In this document: positions 1-5,687 of the stretch, in pieces | Position numbering within the stretch: the first letter of the stretch is position 1 | How the letters are laid out: every line of letters begins with the position of its first letter | DNA from: Thermoplasmatota archaeon | Lineage (GTDB): Archaea; Thermoplasmatota; Penumbrarchaeia; Penumbrarchaeales; Penumbrarchaeaceae | Assembly (NCBI GenBank): GCA_030591285.1 | Contig: JAUVBH010000020.1 | Span: 1-11,750, forward strand | Length of the DNA stretch: 11,750 nucleotides | Direction of reading: 5' to 3' | The notes under the pieces: generated by a model | Database searches by the model: none | What the model was told of the DNA's origin: nothing | What the model saw: the letters and a program-made list of their open reading frames with translations, nothing else | Made by a program: the position numbers and the translations under genes

Positions 1-111
1 AACTGCCTCAACTTTGTCATCTTCCTTTGGAAGATACACAAATATGCTTCCCAGCATGAGGAGCATAACCAGGAAAATTCCCACCCTTGCTGCCTTGGAC
101 TTTCCAAACAT
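1..111 (-). CDS. N-terminal fragment of a membrane-anchored or exported protein (partial)
   Basis: The reading frame starts with ATG at 111-109 and stays open for 37 codons to the left edge, so the C-terminal part is missing. The peptide begins with a short basic stretch (MFGKSKAAR), followed by about 18 hydrophobic residues (GIFLVMLLMLGSIFVYL) and then a charged segment (PKEDDK). This is the pattern of a signal anchor or signal peptide with the N terminus inside the cell. No lipobox Cys is visible. A Shine-Dalgarno match, GAGGTGG at 124-118, lies 6 bases before the ATG and supports the start. The gene is downstream of cbf5 on the same strand but separated by 200 bases that contain TATA-like elements, so it probably has its own transcript. 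Too little is visible to name a family. Confidence 0.6.
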   Translation of the reverse strand, partial: MFGKSKAARVGIFLVMLLMLGSIFVYLPKEDDKVEAV

Positions 112-114
112 TTG

Positions 115-136
115 GTTCCACCTCGTTATATGGAAC
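115..136 (-). repeat. Small inverted repeat enclosing the Shine-Dalgarno of the left-edge gene
   Basis: GTTCCA (115-120) and TGGAAC (131-136) are perfect 6-bp arms around a 10-base loop. In the minus-strand transcript the Shine-Dalgarno GAGG would lie in the loop and its last bases in the stem, 3 bases before the ATG. It may be a translational control hairpin or chance. Confidence 0.3.
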
Positions 137-156
137 GTGGCGTGAATGACGGGACC

Positions 157-165
157 AATATATTA
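157..165 (-). promoter_or_regulatory. TATA-like element, proximal candidate promoter for the left-edge gene
   Basis: AATATATTA lies about 50 bases upstream of the ATG at 111. A start of transcription 24-26 bases downstream would fall near 136 and give a leader of about 25 bases that includes the Shine-Dalgarno. It also lies within a loose inverted repeat, CCAATA (155-160) and TATTGG (177-182). Confidence 0.3.
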
Positions 166-232
166 CCTTATCTGGCTATTGGTTGTCGCTTCACGTTGGT
201 TTCCGTTCAACATGAATATGATAATCTTTGAG

Positions 233-240
233 TATATAAA
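233..240 (-). promoter_or_regulatory. TATA box, distal candidate promoter for the left-edge gene
   Basis: On the minus strand this reads TTTATATA, the archaeal box A consensus. Transcription would start near 210 and give a leader of about 100 bases to the ATG at 111. The surrounding 112-311 gap between cbf5 and this gene holds no ORF or RNA gene that I can recognise. A further weaker TTAAATA lies near 267-275. Confidence 0.4.
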
Positions 241-311
241 AGCTGAACTGAACTAAGATGGCACCGATATTTAAGGTTTGCCTGACATGTCTGAAAAGAT
301 GCTCCTTCCTC

Positions 312-1346
312 CTATTTGATCGGTGATGTTTTCCATGCCTTCGGATAGATGCCAGGTTCCATAAGCACCCTGTCGGTCTGGACAGCTGTTCCTTTGCGGA
401 CCTTGGCCATCTCATTCGAGCTCATCATCGCTTTTCCAACTGCGACCGCTTCCTCTTTCAGGGTCAGGATCACCACTACTGCATTCTTGTCTATTTTCTC
501 GTCCATGCCGCAAATACCGGGTATGCCTAATTGGGCCCCATGACATATTGCATCAACGGTTGAGTCCTTGACGAATATCCTGGGAAGATGTGAAAGTAGC
601 TCCTCTCCAGGTATGATGACCTTCCTCAATTCTTTTTCATTTGCGGAGGTTTTGTAGATCTCGAAAGCATCTTTGAGCTGTTGAAGGGTCACGGACCTAT
701 CCTCACCGGTCCTGCCTGAGCGTGTTCTCCTTAGCTCGGCCATATTGGCCCCCACTCCGAGTACCTCTCCAATATCGTGGATCAAGGTCCTGATGTATGT
801 CCCTGATTCACAGCCAATGAGAAGAAGTGCGTCCTTGCCGTCCTGTTCAATGAGCTTGATGTATTCGATCCTTCTCTGTCTGAGACCCCGCTTCACCGCC
901 GATCTTACCGGAACCATCTGGTAGATCTCTCCAGTAAACTCCTTGACCACCTGTGACAAATGGTCCTTTGGAGGTTCCCGGTGCATGTGCATGATGGTGA
1001 TGTACTCCTTTCCTTCCGAAAGGGAGAGGTCAAGCATCCTGACAGAGCTTCCCAGCGCAATTGGAAGTACACCGGTTGTGTTTGGATCCAGAGTACCATG
1101 GTGACCGGCTTTTTCGATCTTCAGTATATCCTTCAACCAGGATACCACCTGATGACTGGTGGGCCCCCTGGGTTTGTCCAGGATCACAGCCCCTGTTGCC
1201 AGTAGGTCCTCGAGCTTGCGCTCGTTGGGATAGGATCCCCACCTGGCATCCGTTTCGGACATCACTATTTTGATAACACCATCATCGTCCAGTGGTCTCT
1301 TCATTGGGCCTCGTAGGGAAGAGGGGGTAATTAACTTTTCACTCAT
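312..1346 (-). CDS. cbf5: Cbf5, archaeal H/ACA RNP / tRNA pseudouridine synthase
   Basis: The 344-residue protein matches archaeal Cbf5 (TruB family plus PUA) over its whole length. It isomerises uridine to pseudouridine in rRNA within H/ACA ribonucleoproteins (with Nop10, Gar1 and L7Ae) and at U55 of tRNA. Visible motifs are LDKPRGPTSH near residues 56-65, the catalytic loop GHHGTLDPNTTGVLP with Asp87, the KEY/MHMH segment carrying the active-site Tyr, RSAVKRGLR, and GTYIRTLIHDIGEVLGVGA followed by ELRRTRSG. From about residue 255 to the end there is a PUA domain (HGAQLGIPGI, GKAMMSSNEM). The start overlaps the end of the upstream gene by 8 bases. A purine-rich GAGGGG lies about 9 bases before the ATG. 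A second ATG at codon 15 also has GAGG in front of it, so the first 14 residues are less certain. The gene closes the KaiC operon and lacks its common archaeal neighbours (ribosomal protein, adk, cmk or secY genes). Confidence 0.96.
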   Translation of the reverse strand: MSEKLITPSSLRGPMKRPLDDDGVIKIVMSETDARWGSYPNERKLEDLLATGAVILDKPRGPTSHQVVSWLKDILKIEKAGHHGTLDPNTTGVLPIALGSSVRMLDLSLSEGKEYITIMHMHREPPKDHLSQVVKEFTGEIYQMVPVRSAVKRGLRQRRIEYIKLIEQDGKDALLLIGCESGTYIRTLIHDIGEVLGVGANMAELRRTRSGRTGEDRSVTLQQLKDAFEIYKTSANEKELRKVIIPGEELLSHLPRIFVKDSTVDAICHGAQLGIPGICGMDEKIDKNAVVVILTLKEEAVAVGKAMMSSNEMAKVRKGTAVQTDRVLMEPGIYPKAWKTSPIK

Positions 1347-1845
1347 CCTTCGGGACCCCTCTCTCCAATCTTCTCACCAACTTGGTAGTGGACGCAACTA
1401 TCGATTGGAACCTTTCCGCTTCCGGAGGATCCTTTTTTCTCAAGGTCTTTCTGATATTATTGAGATAGAACTCCTTTCTCTCGATCAGTTTGATCGGGTC
1501 TGAAATTAGCTCTTTTTCGATCTCCGACACCAATTTACGGAGCTTTTTCCTTGTCATGCTATCCTCGCCACCAAGGTTTCTGATATCTTTTCGGATCTGA
1601 GAATGTGTGGAGACCGTATCAACAATGGAGCCATCATAGGAGCGATGGATGTCTCCTTTGAGAACAACCGACCCTCGATAGCCCGGTATCATTCCATCCG
1701 ATAGACCAATGAAACATTCTGGGTGCCATATCTCCATCCTACCATGGCATCCGCTACAATCCATCGACAGGATCCCCGATTCAATGGTGACCTTCCCCTT
1801 ACAGCATCCGATCTTCCCAGCTTTGGACCTACTACTGAGTTTCAA
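1339..1845 (-). CDS. Hypothetical protein with N-terminal Cys cluster and helical C-terminal half
   Basis: This 168-residue protein has no family I can name with confidence. The N-terminal half has Cys14-Cys15, Cys30-x2-Cys33 and Cys44 with nearby His, spaced like a small metal-binding or disulfide-stabilised fold. The C-terminal half (about 93-168) is Lys/Arg/Glu-rich and probably helical. The segment around LSMDCSGCHGRMEIW, followed by HPECF, reminds me of the Cys-bearing region ahead of the ATPase core in some euryarchaeal secretion/pilus E-type ATPases, but no ATPase core follows. That resemblance is from memory and weak. The start is TTG, with GAGGG at 1857-1853 placed 7 bases before it. 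The frame is open further upstream but offers no ATG, GTG or TTG in the 38-base gap. The end overlaps cbf5 by 8 bases, which implies translational coupling. Confidence 0.8.
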   Translation of the reverse strand: MKLSSRSKAGKIGCCKGKVTIESGILSMDCSGCHGRMEIWHPECFIGLSDGMIPGYRGSVVLKGDIHRSYDGSIVDTVSTHSQIRKDIRNLGGEDSMTRKKLRKLVSEIEKELISDPIKLIERKEFYLNNIRKTLRKKDPPEAERFQSIVASTTKLVRRLERGVPKDE

Positions 1846-1883
1846 GCACTCGCCCTCGAAGGATAAGGAGCGGACCAGATAAT

Positions 1884-4040
1884 TTATTTTTTCCTTCGGG
1901 GTGGCGGTTCTGGAACGGAACCGTTGAGGCTTATCTCCGATCCCTCAAGGAGGTCATCTATTGTTGCTATTGCCTCCATGAGTATCTCCTCCGGTTTGTC
2001 GCCAATTTCCTCAATGGGATCCCATTTGGATTTTGGCTTTGGTTTCTCGATCTTTATGACCTTCCTGGTCTTCTTTCGCCGGACCTTCTCTTCTTCTTCC
2101 TCTGTCTTGATCTTCTTCGGAATGGCCTTCTTGACGATCCGTGTCTTCTTTGGGGTAATGGCATCGGGTGGAAGTCTTCGTCTTCTTACAACCTTCTTGA
2201 AGACCTTTTCGGACATTGTATCATCCGATGATCCTGATATGACCTTCTGGACCTTTTTCATCAATTTCTGATCATGCTTCCTTCTGGGAGCAACCCATAC
2301 CTCCATGTCCTCTCCATCATCCTTGGGTTTTTCCATCTCTATTTCAACAGATTCCTTCTGCTTGTCCATATACTGTCCGAGGTGGCCCTTTTTGATGGCT
2401 TCGCTAAGAAGCTCAACATCTCCTTCATCAGCTTCCTCGACCTCCTCGATCTCATGTTTATCAGTTTTGGTTCCTTTCTGACCCATGGTCTTGTTGAGCT
2501 TGATCCTCTCATCAGCTTCGACATCCACTATGGGTACGAGGGCATTGTCCCTTATCACGAAGGGTATAGGGTTCGCATCGAAATCCACACTCGACATGGT
2601 CAAAATGGAGAGCTCTCTTCTAATTTTTCCGGAATCCATGGTCTTCGACATCTCTATGACACCGTCGAACACCTCTGTTATCCTGGACACGCTCTCTTTG
2701 CTCAGGGTTTCAGATTCAAGGAAGAAAATGGAGGCCATCTCTTCCTCCTTGAACTTTGCTCTGAGTCTCTGGATAAAATTGTAGACCTGTGAGAATTCAA
2801 AAATGTTCATTGCAGGTCCAATGATATGGACAAGAGCAAGCTTGTTAGTTGAGAAGCTAAGCTCCCTCAATCCTTTATTGATCGCAATCCCAAGGTTGGA
2901 CAGGATCTTGGATGATTTCAGAGCATATCCATCTTTCTCCACCCCGATGATCCTCTCTCCTCTCCATGAGAACCAGTCGACGATCCTAAGATGTCCTTCT
3001 TCCTCTGATTTTTCAGCATCCAGACCCTGGGATCGGAGGAGCATTCTGATGGATCTAGGTGGTTCCTTGGAGAGAACATTCAGAACGGAATATCCATTTT
3101 CCAGACCCCCTGTCAGGAGTCCGGATATGAAGATATCCCTCTCGATACCGGATGGTGAAAGGAACAGGATCGATGACCCCTTGGGGATCCCTCCTCCGAG
3201 CTTATTATCAAGGACCGGGAGTCCCGATGATATCTTCTGATGGAGGGCTCCCTCCAGAAGAACATCTTTCATGTCATATCTTTCCAGTAGTTGGGATTTA
3301 CCTTCGAAATAGTACTGGAACACCCTTGTCGCTTTCTTGATGGCTTCTTCCTTCCCGACCAGGAAGGTGGAGAGTCCAACCATGGAATTGAATGCGGCCA
3401 CAAGAGCTTCCTTTACATCATCGTCGCTCGCTGATGCCCACATGTCCCGATCGAAATCCAGGGTCTTGTTCTTGGTGACAACAACATGCTTCAGAAGTTC
3501 GTGTTTCTCACGCAGGATGCTCAATTTCAGTTTAAAGGCAGAGAGGTCAGTATGATTAGCCAGATCCTTGAGGTAGGCCTGGAAGACATCCTCAAAAAGG
3601 CCGAGTATATCTTCATGGTCGTTCCTGGTCCCCTGTTTTTTCATTGTCTCTTCGATGATCTGATCGAAGGGTTCCGGAATGTATGAGATCAGCTGTTCCT
3701 TTCCCCTCATCGGTTCGATCAGGGTCTTGGAACTGGATCTTAATGATTTGATAATGATGTCTCTTGCTAGCTCCTCACCAATGAGTGAGGAAATGAAGTC
3801 AACAGAGCGTTTAAGGAGGGTTTCAAGCGCTATGAGGGACTCTTCATCATTATCAAGATCATTGACGACCTTTCCATTTTCGGTGATGCTGAACTTGATC
3901 AGGACAGGTTTCTGGACACGAGCCCTTTCAAGAATGATCCTGAACGTCGAGATCTCTAATCGGAATTGACCTATCTCTGGAGAGGTCATCTTCTGGATGA
4001 ACTCTTTTATGAGGTTTCCGTAGATCTCGACTTCATTCAA
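1884..4040 (-). CDS. KaiC/RAD55-like pseudo-ATPase with tandem helical modules and charged tail
   Basis: The 718-residue protein has three parts. Residues 1-250 are mostly helical and seem to hold two copies of one module (about 5-100 and 148-248). Residues 268-505 resemble a RecA/KaiC core: ISSGLPVLDNKLGGGIPKGS matches the KaiC entry motif. At the P-loop position, however, the sequence is SPSGIERDIF (295-304), without the Lys-Ser/Thr that binds nucleotide. The Walker B strand reads LALVHIIG (401-408) without its Asp, and the usual Glu pair is Lys-Glu at 325-326. It therefore probably does not hydrolyse ATP. Residues about 510-718 are a low-complexity Lys/Arg/Glu tail, likely disordered, ending in a possible helix (682-700) and PPPRRKK. 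The TTG start is fixed by an in-frame TAA two codons upstream and AAAGGAG about 10 bases before it. It lies 16 bases after the intact KaiC-like gene, so the two products may form one complex. No enzymatic function can be assigned. Confidence 0.88.
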   Translation of the reverse strand: MNEVEIYGNLIKEFIQKMTSPEIGQFRLEISTFRIILERARVQKPVLIKFSITENGKVVNDLDNDEESLIALETLLKRSVDFISSLIGEELARDIIIKSLRSSSKTLIEPMRGKEQLISYIPEPFDQIIEETMKKQGTRNDHEDILGLFEDVFQAYLKDLANHTDLSAFKLKLSILREKHELLKHVVVTKNKTLDFDRDMWASASDDDVKEALVAAFNSMVGLSTFLVGKEEAIKKATRVFQYYFEGKSQLLERYDMKDVLLEGALHQKISSGLPVLDNKLGGGIPKGSSILFLSPSGIERDIFISGLLTGGLENGYSVLNVLSKEPPRSIRMLLRSQGLDAEKSEEEGHLRIVDWFSWRGERIIGVEKDGYALKSSKILSNLGIAINKGLRELSFSTNKLALVHIIGPAMNIFEFSQVYNFIQRLRAKFKEEEMASIFFLESETLSKESVSRITEVFDGVIEMSKTMDSGKIRRELSILTMSSVDFDANPIPFVIRDNALVPIVDVEADERIKLNKTMGQKGTKTDKHEIEEVEEADEGDVELLSEAIKKGHLGQYMDKQKESVEIEMEKPKDDGEDMEVWVAPRRKHDQKLMKKVQKVISGSSDDTMSEKVFKKVVRRRRLPPDAITPKKTRIVKKAIPKKIKTEEEEEKVRRKKTRKVIKIEKPKPKSKWDPIEEIGDKPEEILMEAIATIDDLLEGSEISLNGSVPEPPPRRKK

Positions 4041-4056
4041 ATGTTACAGCTCCTTT

Positions 4057-4779
4057 TCAACCGATGACTTCGTCCGGTGATACCTCGATTCCATTATCCA
4101 TTATCAGGAATGGATGCTTCAGAGGATCGTGCTTGGTGAACCTCATCTTTTTCACTGTAAGGGTTCTGCGATACTCTCCAGTAGCACTCTCGTAATCGAG
4201 TTTGATCAATGAATCTGCAATGAATTCCTCTATACCATATCGAGAATCTCCACTCCCTGTTACCTCTGATATCAGGATCGTGGTGATATTGGCATCTCTC
4301 AGGAATCTGGAGAACTTGAACAGCTCTCTCCTGAGAAGCTCGCTGGATTTGTAGTAGACACCAACTGCTGTCAGTGAATCAAGGACAAGCCTTTTGGCAC
4401 CGCTGAATGAGAGGTGGTTCTTGAGGAAATCCTGCAGAGTTTCGAAGCTGGCAAGACCCCATTCAAGTTCCTCCGATGTTGAGCATTCCACTCTCATCTT
4501 TCCCAGATCTATCAGATATGCCTTCCCCTCCTTTTCGAAGGTTTCGAACTGAAGTCCATAGCTGCTTGCCGCTCTGAGTATGGATTCTCTACTCTCCTCG
4601 AGAGAGAGATATATGCCCGGTTCATCATCGAACCTGGCTCCATTGTAGAGGTACTCTATCCCGAATAGGGACTTGGCGCTTCCCGGAGGCCCTGTTATCA
4701 GGTTGATCGTTCCATCCGGGAACCCCCCATTGATAAGTTCATCCAACCCGGGTATGTGGGTGGCTTTTCTGTTTGTCAT
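4057..4779 (-). CDS. Single-domain KaiC/RAD55-family ATPase
   Basis: This 240-residue protein is a complete single RecA-fold KaiC-like domain. It opens with IPGLDELINGGFPDGT (9-24), then Walker A GPPGSAKS at 30-37. The paired glutamates Glu61-Glu62 follow in YLSLEES, at the place of the KaiC catalytic pair, and Walker B is LVLDSLTAV with Asp134. Later come an ISEV strand near 175 and the KaiC-like tail (TLTVKKMRFTKHDP). Family members bind and hydrolyse ATP, usually form hexamers, and act as regulatory or scaffold ATPases rather than clocks in archaea. The archaellum subunit ArlH is a relative, but nothing here identifies this protein as ArlH. The ATG overlaps the preceding stop in an ATGA, with GGAGG 7 bases before it. 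It is sandwiched between the small helical protein gene and the pseudo-ATPase gene, which suggests shared assembly. Confidence 0.93.
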   Translation of the reverse strand: MTNRKATHIPGLDELINGGFPDGTINLITGPPGSAKSLFGIEYLYNGARFDDEPGIYLSLEESRESILRAASSYGLQFETFEKEGKAYLIDLGKMRVECSTSEELEWGLASFETLQDFLKNHLSFSGAKRLVLDSLTAVGVYYKSSELLRRELFKFSRFLRDANITTILISEVTGSGDSRYGIEEFIADSLIKLDYESATGEYRRTLTVKKMRFTKHDPLKHPFLIMDNGIEVSPDEVIG

Positions 4780-5075
4780 TTCTTCTTTCCCTCCTTGAAA
4801 TAATTCTTGATGATCTGTTCAAATTCCGAGTTCAGTTCCTCGGTTCTCTTTGGACCCAGTAATATTGTTGCTTCCTCTATTATCGAGGAGCACATACTAT
4901 GGGCGCTATCGAGGTTCAACTTGTCATGTCCGTTGTCAGTGACCTCTGAATAGCTTTTTTCTATTATGTACCGTGAAAGGATCCCTATGAGGCCTTCAAG
5001 CTTGTTCTCCAACTCTGTTACGAATGGATCACCTGGCCCTACCAGGTGCAGCTTTCTGCCGGTGGCCTCGGTCAT
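4776..5075 (-). CDS. Small helical protein of the KaiC operon
   Basis: This 99-residue protein is predicted to be all helical, with no Cys pair, signal or membrane segment. I do not recognise a named family. Its second half (about 55-95), ending IIEEATILLGPKRTEELN and NYFKEG, has the same layout as the repeated module in the 718-residue KaiC-like protein (for example FLVGKEEAIKK then YYFEGK). It may be a one-module partner or adaptor. Both ends overlap neighbours by 4 bases (ATGA): the winged-helix gene upstream and the KaiC-like ATPase gene downstream. The start has GAGGTG 8 bases ahead. Such tight coupling usually accompanies fixed stoichiometry, so a complex with the ATPase is a reasonable inference. 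Confidence 0.82.
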   Translation of the reverse strand: MTEATGRKLHLVGPGDPFVTELENKLEGLIGILSRYIIEKSYSEVTDNGHDKLNLDSAHSMCSSIIEEATILLGPKRTEELNSEFEQIIKNYFKEGKKK

Positions 5076-5557
5076 TCCACAGCCACCTCTTTCACAGAAT
5101 AGACAAGGTATTCCACCTCGCCATCATCCAGCTCTTTACAGGCAGATAGTCTCAACAGGTTATTGGCCATAGTTTCGCCGCCAATTTTGATGACCTGTTT
5201 ATAGACCTCGATAAGGAATTTGAAAGGTTCTTCCAACTCTTCTTCAATGTCCTTATTCTCTCTGGAACCCACGATATTTCTGGATATTTTATACATGTCC
5301 TTGGCGACTATCCGAAGGATCTCATCATCAACTGTCTGCTCCATTCGGAGTTTGTATTGTCCCCATCCTATCCTCTCTATGAGACCTTCTGCTTTCAACC
5401 TGCTTACAATTGAGGTTACAAGCTGTATCTCAAGGTCAAGTTCCACCGAGATCTCTTTTGGGGAAATGGAATCTAGTGGCCTTGCCGTAAAAACATTGGC
5501 GATCCTCTCCGTCTTGGAGATATTTCTTGACTTTCCCCTAGCCCTCTTGGTCCTCAA
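5072..5557 (-). CDS. Winged-helix protein heading the KaiC operon
   Basis: With the TTG start at 5557 the product is 161 residues. After a basic N-terminal stretch (RTKRARGKSR), residues 16-71 form a winged helix-turn-helix: SPKEISVELDLE as the first helices, QLVTSIVSRLKAEGLIERI as recognition helix and strand, and GWGQYKLR as the wing. Residues about 75-161 are helical and include FLIEVYKQVIKIGGETMAN, which resembles the shared module of its operon partners. It probably binds DNA and senses or regulates the KaiC cassette, perhaps its own promoter. I chose TTG 5557 because GGAGG at 5571-5567 sits 9 bases before it. An in-frame TTG at 5578 would add 7 residues but would place that Shine-Dalgarno inside the gene. 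The end overlaps the next start by 4 bases. Confidence 0.85.
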   Translation of the reverse strand: MRTKRARGKSRNISKTERIANVFTARPLDSISPKEISVELDLEIQLVTSIVSRLKAEGLIERIGWGQYKLRMEQTVDDEILRIVAKDMYKISRNIVGSRENKDIEEELEEPFKFLIEVYKQVIKIGGETMANNLLRLSACKELDDGEVEYLVYSVKEVAVE

Positions 5558-5566
5558 AGTGGGATG

Positions 5567-5571
5567 CCTCC
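5567..5571 (-). promoter_or_regulatory. Shine-Dalgarno deciding the TTG start of the winged-helix gene
   Basis: GGAGG on the minus strand has a 9-base spacer to TTG at 5557 and is too close to the upstream TTG at 5578 to serve it. It therefore favours the shorter product. Confidence 0.6.
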
Positions 5572-5604
5572 AAATCAATTCGGACCAGTATAAGCATTGG
5601 GGGG

Positions 5605-5613
5605 CATATATAA
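5605..5613 (-). promoter_or_regulatory. TATA box of the KaiC-cbf5 operon
   Basis: On the minus strand TTATATATG is preceded by an A-rich BRE-like stretch (CACAAAAATG). Transcription would begin about 25 bases downstream, near 5584, giving a leader of about 26 bases that contains the GGAGG at 5571-5567. No better TATA element lies between the operon genes. An AT-rich patch at 1880-1890 is the only possible internal one. Confidence 0.55.
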
Positions 5614-5659
5614 CATTTTTGTGATATTTTGCACACTTTGATAATATGTACTGCGATAG

Positions 5660-5668
5660 TTTTTAAAC
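5660..5668 (+). promoter_or_regulatory. TATA box of mfnA
   Basis: TTTTTAAAC is centred 25 bases before the GTG at 5688 and 34 bases before the ATG at 5697. Transcription should begin at or just after 5688. No Shine-Dalgarno precedes either codon, so the mRNA is probably leaderless or nearly so. Confidence 0.5.
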
Positions 5669-5687
5669 CCAATTCGGACGTTCAAGT

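Noticed and set aside
112..311. Possible H/ACA or C/D guide RNA next to cbf5
   Set aside because: I found a near box C (GTGATGT at 322-328) and CTGA repeats at 243-251, but no coherent box pairing, kink-turn or ACA hairpin.
1924..2792. Plus-strand frames opposite the charged tail of the pseudo-ATPase
   Set aside because: The Phe/Ser/Leu-rich peptides are the complement of Lys/Glu-rich codons. They show no start signals or domain features.
4057..4779. Assignment of the intact KaiC-like protein as the archaellum subunit ArlH or as a circadian clock protein
   Set aside because: No archaellum genes are visible, and a single KaiC domain with no KaiA/KaiB is not evidence of a clock.
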